64,000 nucleotides of DNA from Pseudisothecium myosuroides (Eukaryota; Streptophyta; Bryopsida; Hypnales; Lembophyllaceae), in assembly GCA_951799445.1 (NCBI GenBank), contig OX637293.1, positions 23,436,001-23,500,000 of the forward strand. Direction: 5' to 3'. Below are positions 10,788 through 21,602 of the stretch, piece by piece. The position numbers and the translations under genes were made by a program. How positions within the stretch are numbered: position 1 is the first letter of the stretch; each line of letters opens with the position of its first letter. Under the pieces are notes generated by a model. The model was given only the letters and a program-made list of their open reading frames with translations, searched no databases and was not told the origin of the DNA.

Positions 10788-11983
10788 CTATGAGTGTCTA
10801 GCACCAATCCATTGTGCCTTCCAAGCGATGGATCTTTTCTATACTCCTAAGACTCGCTAATTTGGAAAATGAAGAAAACAAAACGAAACCCTAATTGGAA
10901 TTGCTATGACTACTAAGTCTGGATCAAAGCCTACGAAGGCTTAGTGGTTTGGGAGAGGAGTGAACTCTAATCTAAACGTATCTATTCTAAATGAAAGAGT
11001 ACCTTATGCCATTTCTAAAAGTATAAAGCTTGTTCAATTTGGACTCTCCTAGAGGAAGTTATGGACGGATGAAGGTTGACCGCTACTCGGTCCCTCAAAC
11101 TTCATCCATGCTTTTCTACGGACTACTGATTTCGATTTGACTTGGGATTTGGGCTATGGGCTTAACCCCCTAATGTTAACCTAATTACCAAGTCTTGACT
11201 CAATTGGATGAAATCTTCTAGGGTTCATCCATTACTTGTCCCGAACTTCATCCTTCCCTAACTGCTTTGGATTTAGGTCTTTCCTTAAGCAGGGTTTAGT
11301 TTTGGGTTACCCTAAACTTGTTCTAAGATGTTCTAAATCTATACTTAACCTTAACTTAATCTTAAAAGCCCCTAATCCGCCTTCTAATCTTACTTAAGGA
11401 TTTTAAGTGTGGTTACCAATGTACTAATCGTAGAACTTAAGACTTGTTCCGAGGAGATCTTGATTTTAGCTTTCTACTTTGACTAATCACATTAGATTTG
11501 GGTTTTCCTATCAAAAGTTATCCATGGATGAAGTTTGACCGCTAATCGGTCCTTCAAACTTCATCCGCTAATTAGGGCTAACCCTAATTCCAAAACTAAA
11601 TTCCAAAACTAAATTCCAAAACTAAATTCTAATTTGACTTTTGGTTCCTAAATTAATTCCTCTTTTTATGTTAGCTTTTTTGTTCCTCTTGGATGAAATT
11701 TGTTAGGTTTCATCCAATATGACCCCCTAACTTCATCCGCTCATAACTCCTTCGTTTTAGCTCGGATCTAGACGTGTTTTAGGTTTTTGGAAACCCCTAG
11801 CCCTCTACTATAAGATTTTAAAGTTAATTCTAACTTGACTTTGCTTCTTGCCTGCCCTAGCTCTCGGTCTCCTTCTAATGATCTTGATAAAACAAAGTTA
11901 AACACGGAAAAGTGGAGTGTTTAGGGGCCCACCTCATATTGGAGGTCTTGGATCAACCGGTCGAGGTTCCCCCCCTCGGCCAT
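10788..11983 (-). CDS. L-element two-exon micro-ORF (copy in L1)
   Basis: Exon 1 is 11983-11933: ATG, then 17 codons MAEGGNLDRLIQDLQYE ending GAG at a GTGGGC donor. Exon 2 is 10838-10788, after a TATAG acceptor: AAA AGA TCC ATC GCT TGG..., residues KRSIAWKAQWIGARHS then TAG. Both exons are multiples of three and join in phase 0, giving about 33 residues. The same arrangement is found in L2, L3 and the L element at 52943-58491. The product is unknown, and splicing is predicted from sequence only. Confidence 0.5.
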
Positions 11984-12655
11984 GTCCCTCCTTCTTGGAT
12001 TCTTGGCTCCTTGAGTGATTCTTGGATTGGAGAAGATTTTGGGACGAAGTGGTAGATGCGGTGGAATTTCTTTCTCCTTCTTCTTTCCACCCCTTCTTAC
12101 ACCAACCGACTTTGTCTTCCAAAGTTCTTTACCCGTTGACTTCGCTCTTACACCTCTTACACCTCTTACACCTTGGCCTTCCCAAGTGCTTATGTGGTTG
12201 ATCTTTCTCTTACACCCCAAGGGCACGTTCTTTTTTTTTTATTCTTACGCTCACTCTTTTAGTGGTCCAAATTTGTTAGTTGAGATTTTCCTAATCCATC
12301 CACTAGCATGCTTCTTTCCTATTTCATCTCCCTCTTTGCTTGTGATGCTCAAGGTTTTTTAGTCATGGTGTGTGAGAGCTTAGGTGAGTCGTGCGTGGAG
12401 TGATTGTGTGAGCTTTTGCAGGTTGTTTGTGTGTTTTAATGACAATTTCTACTACAACACGTATTCCTTAATCTACTTTCTCCATTTTCCTCCTTCCACC
12501 TTGAGGATATCCCCACTTTTGCTATCCTAATTTCCTATTTAGTCTTCCTCTTTTTCCCTCCTACCTCTAATATCCTAATTTCCTTTCCTAATTATCCTTT
12601 CTAATCATCCAAAAATACCAAAAAAAAAAAAGAACAACCAGACCAAAGGACCGAT

Positions 12656-12813
12656 TTGACCAAGGGAGTCGGGAGTCCAGCTGCTGCCGGGGAGTCGGGA
12701 GTCCAGCTGCTGCCGGGGTCGGGAGTCCAGCTGTCGGGGGAGTCGGGATCCAACTGCTTGCCGAAGTCGGGGTCCAGCTGCCGGGGGAGTCGGGGTCCGG
12801 GTCTCTGCCGGGG
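12656..12813. repeat. GC-rich minisatellite of L1
   Basis: About six units of 20-30 bp share GGGAGTCGGGAGTCCAGCTG or close variants. The array sits just past a run of A and directly abuts the end of G copy 2. Other L copies have different repeats at the same place. Confidence 0.7.
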
Positions 12814-14170
12814 TGTCGTAACACAGCAAAGCACAAATCCCCCTTTAAGTGTTAATCTAGCGCAAAAACACCTAAGATGACTCGTGTATCGTTCCCACAG
12901 GATTTCAACTAGTAGTATCCTCAAAATAACCGGAACAGGATCTGGAACACAAAACCAAAGACAAACAGAATCCGAGAATAAAATGTAGAACTAGACTTCC
13001 CGGTCTGAATTCGTTTAACTTTCTCCTGTATCAACCTAGCTCTCAAACATATTACCAATCAACAAGAAATAGATCGGCATTCCTTCACAATAGTAGCAGT
13101 AACTTAGTATCTGGCTTAGCTAAACGCAGAACCGGAAAGAGTGTCTTGACCCTGTACCTTTCCCCGATCCGGATCTAGCAAGCAATGCGAACAAGGGTAT
13201 AGTTTAACCTCTACATCAAAGGGTTCCGCTCTTGGACTTAAGGAAGGACACATAAATCCTACCCTCCACTGGATTAAAGTGGCTGAAGTTCCACTAAAAG
13301 AGAAATAACAAAGAAAAACAAAGAAAACCAAGAATACCGGAAGGCAAGTATTTCCTCACAGCTGATCCGGGAAGTTACTCCAGACAAGAAGGTCACTCAG
13401 GAAACCCCTACTATCCCACTTACTACAACGACAGACTCTGCCAAAACATAGTTCCCAGAGTAGAGCTAGTACCAACTAACTAAAGGATCTCAACTACTTT
13501 CCAGTTCCTATCTTCCGGTAACAGCAAGACCTCATCAAACGTCGGCTAGCATTCGTACTTCAACCCGAAGAACTCACCCAACCTAAGAGTGGCTATCTCA
13601 CTCAGAAGACTCTCAAGGAAAATCGGCAGATGAAACTACCCCTTAGTATGCCAGTTCTTCATAAACCAACTCCTAATACTCCCAGAACCGGATCAGACAG
13701 AATCCGGGGGTCATCTATTCTTCTCCAACACCTACAAACCAGCTACCCGCACTACCAATGCTTAACACACTGATGGCATACCAACACAGACTGAGACTTT
13801 TCAGACCAGTACTTGCGAAGTGGAAATCTGAAATCAATTTACAGAGTACTAAAAAATATACATAAGAATACCCGGGGCTTCAAACCAAAATCAGCCCCCT
13901 AAATACCAAACACCCAGAGAACCCTAAAGGCCCGTGGGAATCAAAAGGAAAGGACCAGAGAATGACACCTGTCATTCCCCTTATCCTTCCCACGTTGACT
14001 TTCCTACCACACCCCGCCGATCCGCAAAATGTGGATCTCAGATCCTAAAAACCCGGAAAGTGAAGTCCAGGTTCATCCAACTGAAAAGCAGCTAACTGAC
14101 TGCTTCCTACCTATCAAAAACTTGAGTTTTAATACTAACCATGCTAGGGTCAACTCAAGGAACTACCTAA

Positions 14171-16048
14171 CTACTTCTTCTGCCGCTTCGGAGAAGGTGC
14201 CTCCAACTTGACAGCTCCTTTCCGGGTTGGCTGTTTCCTGCTGGGCGATGGTTTGGGCGGCTTGGGATACTTCCCCTTTGTTGCTGAGGCCGTCTTACCC
14301 TTGAACTGCAAAGGTGAGATGGTCTCCATGTCTGTATCCTCTTCCGATTCAGAGCCCGGATGTGACTCGGACTGGGAACCGGATCCCGACTGGCTGCCCT
14401 CCTTGGCTGAGTTACTTGGCGACTCGCCTTCCTCTGAATGAAAACTAGCAGAAGTTGACTCCCTTCCTCGTTTTGGTGTTGTCTTCTTCTTGGTGGTGTT
14501 GGGCATTGTTGGAGACGGCTTCGAATCCTTACTCTGGGGTGTCCCAAGTTCTGATCCGGACTTTCGTGCCTTCTCCTTGGATCCGGATCCATGCCCTGAT
14601 CCTTCTCCTCCTTCTGACTTCCGCTTAGAAGTTTCCTTTGCGGGCGTCTTCTCTTCCTTGGGCTTACTCTTCGGCTTCACATTTGCTGGGGGTGACATTG
14701 GCACCTTCTTGGAACCCTTGAACAACCCCGATTCTTGAAGAACATCCCGGATCTCGAACATGAACTTCTCTGTTACATCGGAATACTCAGCCAGAACTTC
14801 TACTGACTTAACTGCTGCCTCTGACCCGGCCTTATGGATCTCCTCATCGAACAGCCTGGCTTTGTTAATGACATTTCCTGAATTTGACACAAAAGCCCTA
14901 ACTCTACGGAGGGTCTCCTCAGACTCTGGGGAAAGTTTCTTCCCTCTCTTGCTCTCTTCAAGTTCCCGGGTTAGTTCCTGATTCTGCTTGGTCAACTCCT
15001 TAACCCGGGATTCCCATTTCCGGTTCTCTCTATCCCGGAGTAAATCCTCAATCCTCTCAGCGAGTTCAGATGTGTTTATCCCTCCTAGCAGCCCACATGC
15101 ACTCTTGACTGCTCTTCTCTCCACACACAACTTCTCTCTGAGTCTCTCCAGATCCTCGATGATACTACCCAGCGAGTTATCCTAGGGATCTTCCCGTTCC
15201 GGGTATTCCTGACGCTCATTCTTATTCCCCTTCTTCTTCTCTGAGGCTGGAATCTCCTCTGGGATTTCCTCTTTCTCTTCTGAGGATTCTCTCTCGGATC
15301 CCTCATCTTTCTCTTCTTCTACCTCTTCTTCTCCCTTTGGAGTGATGTTCAGTTTCATGAACGTGGCGGCAGCCTTATAGGCAGTTCTCTCCGGACCTCT
15401 CAAAGTTCCTAAATACTCATAGAGGTGAAATATAAACGGCCCTATTGCTGTTGCCTTGGTATTCCCTAAAGAGGATACCATCTTTGTCACTCTCTCCTTA
15501 ACAATACCAGCCCAGAAAACCTTTCTATCTCCACTCAGTGCCCCAAATATAGTGTTGGCCCAGGTTAATGTAATCCAGGTTGGCCGTTCCGGGTACAGGA
15601 TTGGGAGCAGAAATTCTAACACTCTCTTCTCCCTTTGATCCTTGCAATCTGCTACAGTGTACCCATCGTTTCCATGAGGAGCTTCAGAGAACTTACCCTC
15701 ATGAAACTTGAGCGTCCGGGATGCCATTCCCTCTCCCGGTCTTGGAAAATCGTATACCCGTTTCCAGGTATCGACAATCCAACTACTGGGAAGCGCCCGG
15801 GAAGTCTTCTCCCATTCGTTCGACTGATCCCTCGTTAACTCCCGGATCATGTCCTCGTTCCTCAGCTTCCAGGGTCGTTGCAGAAAGTTCACACACCCCA
15901 TCTGCGCGAGGTCCTCCTCCAACTGCTTCCAGTAACCCGGATCTTGCGGGATGATCAGAACAACGTTCTTGAACTTCAGGGTAACAGCTCTGCTCCCTTC
16001 GCCCTTCACCATTGCACTCAAACTCCCAACAAATACCCTCAAAAACAA
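14171..16048 (-). pseudogene. G-element ORF protein, 625 residues, one TAG
   Basis: The frame runs from ATG 16048 to TAG 14171 with one internal TAG at 15182-15184 (REDP, stop, DNSLGS). It has the same layout as copy 1: conserved N-terminal domain (FLQRPWKLRNEDM, YPERPTWITLTWANTIFGAL, FIFHLYEYLGTL), glutamate-rich linker, coiled coil (RENRKWESRVKELTKQNQEL), serine-rich part with SEEGESPS, and a basic tail ending SPKRQKK. ATG 16048 is chosen because it is the first in frame and its start (MVKGEG) matches copy 3. A promoter-like TATAAA lies 380 bp upstream. Function unknown; intact length in two copies suggests recent coding. Confidence 0.6.
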
Positions 16049-16425
16049 TCCTCACACAGTCCCTCACTAATGCAAAGCCACAGAGTTTCCGTCCCAGTCC
16101 TGGTTCTATCTCTCTCTCGGGTCCGGGAAACTCGGAGCCTTCTCTCTCTCTCTTTGCAACCTGACTCTCCACACAACAACGCCAAGCGCTCCAAGGTCTC
16201 CACAATCCTCCAACTGAGAAGTGAGGGAAGAAAATCCGACCCCTAGGTCTTCTCTCTCATCCAGCCGTTTTCCAGCCGTTAGGGTTTTCCGTTCCCGCTG
16301 AAATCCCGGAGGATTGTGACCGTTAAACGGTCTTCCTTATCTTCCGGTAGAGCCGTTGGATCGCAGGATTGCTCTAACGGCTTCTTCTGGGATCTCCAGT
16401 ATCCTCGGGTATCCTCCGATACAAG

Positions 16426-16431
16426 TTTATA
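16426..16431 (-). promoter_or_regulatory. TATA box of G copy 2
   Basis: On the minus strand the sequence reads GTGTATAAACTTG, 378 bp before the ATG of the G ORF. The leader after it is rich in GA/CT runs. Assignment is by sequence only. Confidence 0.4.
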
Positions 16432-17252
16432 CACGGCCCCGGTATATTGAACAAGTCCAGATTCAACCCCCGGTTCCATATCCCGTTCCGGATATCTCGA
16501 TAAATCAGGGAACCTAAATTCCCCTTCTTAACCTATTTATCTATTTACGATTATCCTATACTGGAGATGTCTTAATTTTGATAAATCTAATATTTAAGCC
16601 TTGCAAAAAGCTAAAAATTTTACCATTTCTCACTCCTTCATTCATATTACTAGCTAACTAACCTTATCTTTACATTTTGTGCACGACATTTTGTGCACGA
16701 CATTTTGTGCACGACATAAATTGCACAATCTAAGAAAAAAAAAGACTATGAGTCCCAAGTGACGAATTGGGAGCTCACACCCCGCTCCGGCATTTAATCG
16801 GTTTTCTGTCCAAGGTATTAAAGATAACCCCCCCGTTCTCTTTTCTAAGTAGTTTGGATAAGATAGTAAAGCTATATATGCCTCCGACCAAAAAAATTCA
16901 ATAGCTGTCATTTGTTAACATTACCATTGGGATTGTTAAAAAGACTAGCTAGATAAAACATATAAAAATCCATAAAAAATCTTTCAACCAAAACGATCCA
17001 TACAGTTAGTTGGTTGTTAGTTCTTAGATCTCCCTGTAAGTATTAAGACTTACAACGGAATTTACATCTAACGTAAAAAGAAAGGCCTCTAGGTCAGCCA
17101 ACACTTGTTTGTCTCGTTATAGTCTCGTGCCTTCTTAGGAGGTCAGGTCAGGGTAGATGGATGATGGCAGGGTCCTCATGCCTCACCCGCCTGTCAGAAG
17201 GTAGCGTTAAGGGTTGAGCTAGATACAGCTCTCCATTTCAGATCCATTGCCA

Positions 17253-17502
17253 CTAGACGGTCGGAATATACGCCGTAGTGCTGAAAAGACGTCTAGCAGG
17301 GGTAATCTTGGTATACTCGCTAGACTGTTGTAATAGACGCCGAGGAGGCTGAACAAATAGCTAGCTTGAGTGGGCACTTACTCACCAGACCGAGCATAAT
17401 ATATACCGCAGTGTTGAAAAGGCGGCTGGTTTGAGGCGACACTAAAATCTCGTTAGATCGTCGTAATATACGTTGTAGAAGTAGAGCTGAAAAGACAACT
17501 AA
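17253..17502 (+). repeat. Array of four similar stem-loop units, about 67 nt apart
   Basis: Units begin at 17253, 17320, 17385 and 17453. Each is closed by a stem: CTAG/CTAG, CTAG/CTAG, CCAG/CTGG and TTAG/CTAA, with further pairing in unit 1 (CTAGACG/CGTCTAG). The loops share AATATACGCCGTAG-like and GCTGAAAAG-like words. The closing pairs change on both sides together, as in a conserved RNA structure. No hammerhead core (CTGATGA with GAAA) is present. Confidence 0.55.
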
Positions 17503-17607
17503 CAGGGATTTCCGTACCGGGTCCTTCACGCCCTAGTATAAGAGCAAAGGGGGACCCTTGTCTTTGTATGCTAGTTTGCTGTGATGTGCAGGTACATAGA
17601 TTAGCAG

Positions 17608-17823
17608 ATGGACCGCGATTGGTATGAGCCACCGTCATCCCTCCCATTTGGAACATTCACCATCAAGGTTCAAGTCATCGAGAAGTTGCGCTTCACCAAC
17701 TACATTCGCTCCCACTTCGGCCAGGCATGTCTTGACCGCACACTGCGCAACCCTTGGCCACTTCTGCTTCTAGTCACCACTTATGCAGGTACTTGGGAGA
17801 ATGTCATCTACGTCCTAGTTTAG
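17608..17823 (+). CDS. Small unrecognised ORF in the retroposed unit
   Basis: The 71-codon frame starts MDRDWYEPPSSLPFGTF and includes the hydrophobic stretch NPWPLLLLVTTYAG. A possible splice donor (GCAG, GTACTTGG) at 17786 would end the coding part there. The frame resumes on the same register at 18030-18711, so these could be exons of one gene. I do not recognise it. Confidence 0.25.
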   Translation: MDRDWYEPPSSLPFGTFTIKVQVIEKLRFTNYIRSHFGQACLDRTLRNPWPLLLLVTTYAGTWENVIYVLV

Positions 17824-18113
17824 AGTCCTCCTGAGCGAGCTGTGAGATCTGGGCTTCCATCTTTCCTCCTCCTTTTCTCATCTTCCTCCCTTTCATTTTC
17901 CATCAGTCCACCTTGCTCCGTCAAGGGAGGATCAGTTCTCTGCTTCCTTCTCTTAGCCTCATCATTAGGCAGATTGCTAGTACACGGGGGAACAGGACAG
18001 AGTAGCATCGTCACTTGAGCATAGTGATCGTCTGGGCCACCCCATCCACATTCCATTCTAAACGACCCCGAAATCTTCATCTTCGCCAAGAGTCGCCCCA
18101 ATTCAACCGCGAC

Positions 18114-18362
18114 ATGCTCTTCTACGGCAATGATGCCGAATCACTCCCCTGGCGAGCCAGATGGGATCTCTTCTATGCCTTTACCATCTTTGTCGTGCTT
18201 ATCATTATCGCACTCTGTGGCGCCTTGTACCGTACTGTCACAGAGGACGCAAGGCAGGCCCGAACCAACCGGGAATATCACGACACCTACCCTAGCAGAG
18301 GCCATTACCTTACCGGGTCCTCTAGACGGATCGGGGCTGAAGAAGGAAGAACTTCCAATTGA
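18114..18362 (+). CDS. Small single-pass membrane protein ORF
   Basis: From ATG 18114 the frame reads MLFYGNDAESLPWRARW, then a clear transmembrane segment (FYAFTIFVVLIIIALCGALY), then a polar tail ending TGA. The 82-residue product would have one helix and a short N-terminal side. It overlaps the ORF at 18130-18711 in another frame, so at most one may be real, unless the source was a compact genome with overlapping genes. Not recognised. Confidence 0.3.
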   Translation: MLFYGNDAESLPWRARWDLFYAFTIFVVLIIIALCGALYRTVTEDARQARTNREYHDTYPSRGHYLTGSSRRIGAEEGRTSN

Positions 18363-18711
18363 GTATTCTCCTGACTGCTCTCCATCACGCGACCAGATGA
18401 GGTGCCTCAACAGCAGACTCCTCTGGGGCGACACCCCTCCCAATCTAGAAGGCAACCGACCCTGGCCCTCAGGACCACGGTCTCTACTTCTTATTGTGGA
18501 GGATTACCAAGCCTTCCAGCCAGGGGGCAATTCCGTGTTGGAAGGTTGGTTCTCCAACGAGGAGGACGTCTGCAGCATCACTAGGAGGGACGTGGGAGAA
18601 GGCTACGTAATCACGGTGCAGGGTTCGGCCTTACGACCCCTCGCCAGCGAAACGACAACCCACTACATCCAAGGTGTGGCGGACCAACTACGTGCATTTC
18701 TCCAATCATAA
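18130..18711 (+). CDS. Unrecognised ORF ending just before the poly(A) tract
   Basis: The frame is open for 193 codons and ends TAA 33 bp before the A run. The second half looks protein-like: LLLIVEDYQAFQPGGNSV, then CSITRRDVGEGYVITVQGSA and HYIQGVADQLRAFLQS. The first half is low-complexity and overlaps the membrane-protein ORF, so coding may start later. Not recognised. Confidence 0.3.
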   Translation: MMPNHSPGEPDGISSMPLPSLSCLSLSHSVAPCTVLSQRTQGRPEPTGNITTPTLAEAITLPGPLDGSGLKKEELPIEYSPDCSPSRDQMRCLNSRLLWGDTPPNLEGNRPWPSGPRSLLLIVEDYQAFQPGGNSVLEGWFSNEEDVCSITRRDVGEGYVITVQGSALRPLASETTTHYIQGVADQLRAFLQS

Positions 18712-18766
18712 CCCTTCCATGTATAAAGTGTATATAGTTATTCAAAAAAAAAAAAAAAAAAAAAAA

Positions 18767-19776
18767 TCTTGGTCACTGTGCAACAGGGGCTCGGCCAAGC
18801 CGGCATCGACCTATATACCACTGAAGCGGTCCGACAGACGTCTTCCGCCGCGTCAACCGGCAACCTGTAGACTGCAGCCCCATCGCAGTCAAAGCACCTC
18901 AATTTCCCCGTAGCGATGCGAGTTCGAACCTCGAACCAGCCGCCGGGGAATTTTCCCGTAGCGATGCGAGCTCGAACCTCAAACCAGCCGCCGGGGCGCC
19001 CCCTACCTAAGCTAGTGACAAATGGCAAGAAATGCTGCGGCCTCCACGACGGAAGACACTTTTATGAGTGCAGCTCCCAAGCACTGAGGTCTTGGACCCT
19101 TGCCCCCCTCTTTTGTCACACTTGCCTTTTCGTTTATGTTTTCCTTTTTGTTTTTGTTTTTTCTCCTTTCAAAATCTTTTTAGTCCAAACTCACTCCGAT
19201 GAGGGAGGAAGGCGGTTTTGAAACATTTTTTGGCTATAGGTCCCTATTTGTTGCATCAAAGACGGACAAGGGATTTCTCTCTATTCTATCTCCCTCTCTA
19301 GTTCCAAACTCACTCCGTTGAGGGCGGAAGGGTGGTTTTAAAACATTTTATTATCTATAGTTCCAATTCAACTCTGATTGAGGCGGAAGGGGAAAAAACA
19401 AGAAAAAATTAAAAACTAGAAAATATAGCAAAATGAACAAAAAATCTTATCCCTCCCCCTTACGATGCCATCAAGACTTGTCTTGATGACATCCACTTCT
19501 GTCAGAGTCAATTACTTAATGGGGCAGTTGTGGACAACGCATACAGTGAGCTGTTCTCTATGACAAGATCATATCTCGATCCCACCAGAGTTACTTGTTT
19601 ACACATTGATGGGGCCAGAGACAGCATTCCAAGTTGTAGCCCTTAGGTCTCATCCCCAAAACGATAGGTCAGTTCTTCCCCAAAACCTTAGAAATTGACC
19701 GTGTACCCAAATAGGTTGTAGCAAGAGACTCTGGGTCCTTATGATTTTGCAAATCATACCGCAGATGGCCGCCATA
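18767..19776. other. Non-coding gap with short tandem duplications
   Basis: Two near-identical tandem copies of about 43 bp at roughly 18910-19000 share TAGCGATGCGAG(T/C)TCGAACCTC, which resembles a tRNA B box (GGTTCGAANCC); a tRNA-derived SINE is possible but I see no convincing A box. Three diverged copies of CCAA(A)CTCACTCCG...GAGGGCGGAAG occur at about 19185, 19305 and 19367. I see no gene. Confidence 0.35.
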
Positions 19777-21054
19777 TGTGAGCTCCCAACTCGTCACTTG
19801 GGACTCATAGTCTTTTTTTTTCTTAGATTGTGCAATTTATGTCGTAATTATACACAAAAAGCCCTAAAAAGAGTGTAAAACCAGAATGGACATGTTACAT
19901 ACCAATATGCCCTTTGGTCCTAAATAGCCTTTTCTCCTTAGAATAGTCCTAAAACCCACTTGTAAATAGGTTGGAGCCATAGAAGTAGTCGGAACTAGAA
20001 GGTTTGAGGGTTCTTACCCAAAATAGCCTAAAATCACTATGCAAGTGACCAAGCTGGGCTAAATTGGTCTGAGGGAAGTCTAGGGAGATTCTTAGGCAGA
20101 TTCCCGAAGAGAGGTTTCAGTTTTCCCATCCCATCGACGAATAGTAGAAACCCCAATTGTTAGCTTGCAAGTGTCACTTTTGCAAGACAGGCCAGTGGAG
20201 GAATCTACGGTCAACGGATTGTGATCTTGGTTCTAAACCATACCGGGAAGTCAAAAGCGAAATCCATTCGCCAAGATTCCCCCGTATGCGGAAGATTCCC
20301 TGACTGCCGGTAAACCAACGGAGGTATCTTTTTGCCCTCCGTATCAAGACATGCAAGATCAAGATGTGAACTTGCAAATCTCTTGGGAAACCCCATGAGA
20401 GGTTCCCCGAGAAGTTTCGTAATTTTCTGGATTGAAGAAATACTCCTTCCGGATAGTCAACCGCCTAAAACCACGATGGGAAATTCACGATAATTACCCA
20501 GGTAGCGTTAAAATCTCACTAAAAATTAGGATAGTTTCTTTTATGCTAATAACGCGCCCCGACGAGTTTCATGGTGTTTTGATAGCGGGAGACGGCCGAA
20601 TCACCGACATTCCTTCGAATTATCCATATGGCGGGATTTACGTGGAGTTGACCGGCGTCCCGGGAGCACACAAAGTCGGAACGAAGTCAACGAAGGGCCT
20701 TTTCATACTTCTTGAGACCTCCCAGACCACCCTGGCTAGTCACCTTTGTCAGAAAAGGTAACCTCCAAAAAGTAGATTTTTACCTCTTTTACTAACTCTA
20801 GTTGGCGATAGTTTACGGTGGGATTTTGGCGTTGGAATTGGGGGTTAGAAGACCTCGGGACTAAAAATGGCCTTCTGAAGCCAATGGCGCAATCGGTTTT
20901 TGATTTGGAGTTAATCTCCAATAGTTAGAGTGTTGGACCAGCGTAAAACCCAAACTACGTGAAAATCCTAAAAGATAAGGATGAAAATCCAAGTTGATAG
21001 GGTTACCTAGGTTAAAAGAGGGGAGGTGAGGGCCTTGGGAAACCTATAAAAGGG

Positions 21055-21062
21055 CCCTCATT
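21055..21062 (+). promoter_or_regulatory. TATA box of L2
   Basis: GGAAACCTATAAAAGGGCCC matches TATATAAG-type boxes at the same place in L3, L4 and the L elements at 45651 and 52943. All point toward the micro-ORF on the same strand. Confidence 0.45.
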
Positions 21063-21602
21063 TCTCTCCAAAACCACCCCCATTCATGTTTTGGATCCGT
21101 GGATCCAACTTATGTTGGATTTTTTGGTTATTTTAGCCAAAGGCACTTCCACGGTGTTTTGAGCATGTGGTGCTCCGTTGTTGTTTTATTTTCAGCTTTT
21201 GAAGGTCTTGGGGGTCCTTCTTCCTTTGTGTCTATGAGTTTTGAGTAGTCTTGGGTATTATTTGGCTTATTTCTGGGTCACTTGGGTCGCTAACTTGTCA
21301 GTTAAAGTCCTTTGCTTGAAGTGCTAGCTTGCTTGGGAGTTCTTTGAGTTTTGTCCTGATCCTAAAGCTCCCCCCTCCGCGCCTTGGCTTTGCCGCCCAC
21401 CGGGGGGTCTTTAGCGTTTAAGGATTGTGTTGTCCAACCCACGTGTTCGTATTAATCTCCGAGTGCTTCTCCCTTAGTGGGGGACCTCTTTTGCTCTCTC
21501 TAAGGACCCGTGGTGTGTGGTCCTCCCCCCGTACGGCGGAATTGTGGATGCTAGATTACCCACCTTTGGTAATAAAGCGAACACCGGCCAGGTTCTATGC
21601 CT

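Larger units (their letters stand above)
12814..16688 (-). mobile_element. G element, copy 2, full length
   Basis: On the minus strand the element starts TGTCGTGCACAAAATG and ends TTACGACA, so its tips form the short inverted pair TGTCGT/ACGACA. It holds about 640 bp of leader with a TATAAA box at 16426-16431, the ORF, and a 1.36-kb tail very similar to those of copies 0, 1 and 3. No clear target duplication is seen. At the right tip the 14-bp word TGTCGTGCACAAAA occurs three times in tandem (16675-16715). No reverse transcriptase or terminal repeat is visible. Confidence 0.65.
10708..16779 (-). mobile_element. L element L1, carrying G copy 2
   Basis: Family L ends are TTTGAGCGCTTGTTTACCC at the left (TGTGAG with one change) and GGGAGCTCACA at the right. 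The flanks CCCCT and CCCCG agree at 4 of 5 positions, supporting a 5-bp target duplication. The left 2.1 kb (10708-12813) matches L2 in inverted orientation (27250-29034) at high identity by eye. G copy 2 occupies 12814-16688, so only 91 bp of the other side of L remain. About 2.2 kb present in other L copies is missing. Strand is given by the micro-ORF and G ORF, both minus. Confidence 0.65.
17030..18766 (+). mobile_element. Poly(A)-tailed retroposed sequence of unknown origin
   Basis: The right end is a run of 23 A (18744-18766), which suggests reverse transcription of a polyadenylated RNA. Inside are a stem-loop array (17253-17502), an ORF (17608-17823) and two overlapping ORFs (18114-18362 and 18130-18711). 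I could not place the left end or find flanking duplications. It lies between L1 and L2. It could be a processed copy of a cellular mRNA, a LINE-like element lacking a recognisable reverse transcriptase, or a piece of an RNA virus. I recognise none of the proteins. Confidence 0.4.

Noticed and set aside
17253..17502. Hammerhead ribozymes (retrozyme)
   Set aside because: The repeats contain GCTGAAAAG but no CTGATGA core with a matching GAAA and cleavage triplet.
18910..19005. tRNA gene or SINE from the B-box-like words
   Set aside because: Two B-box-like words occur in a tandem duplication, but there is no A box at the right distance and no cloverleaf.
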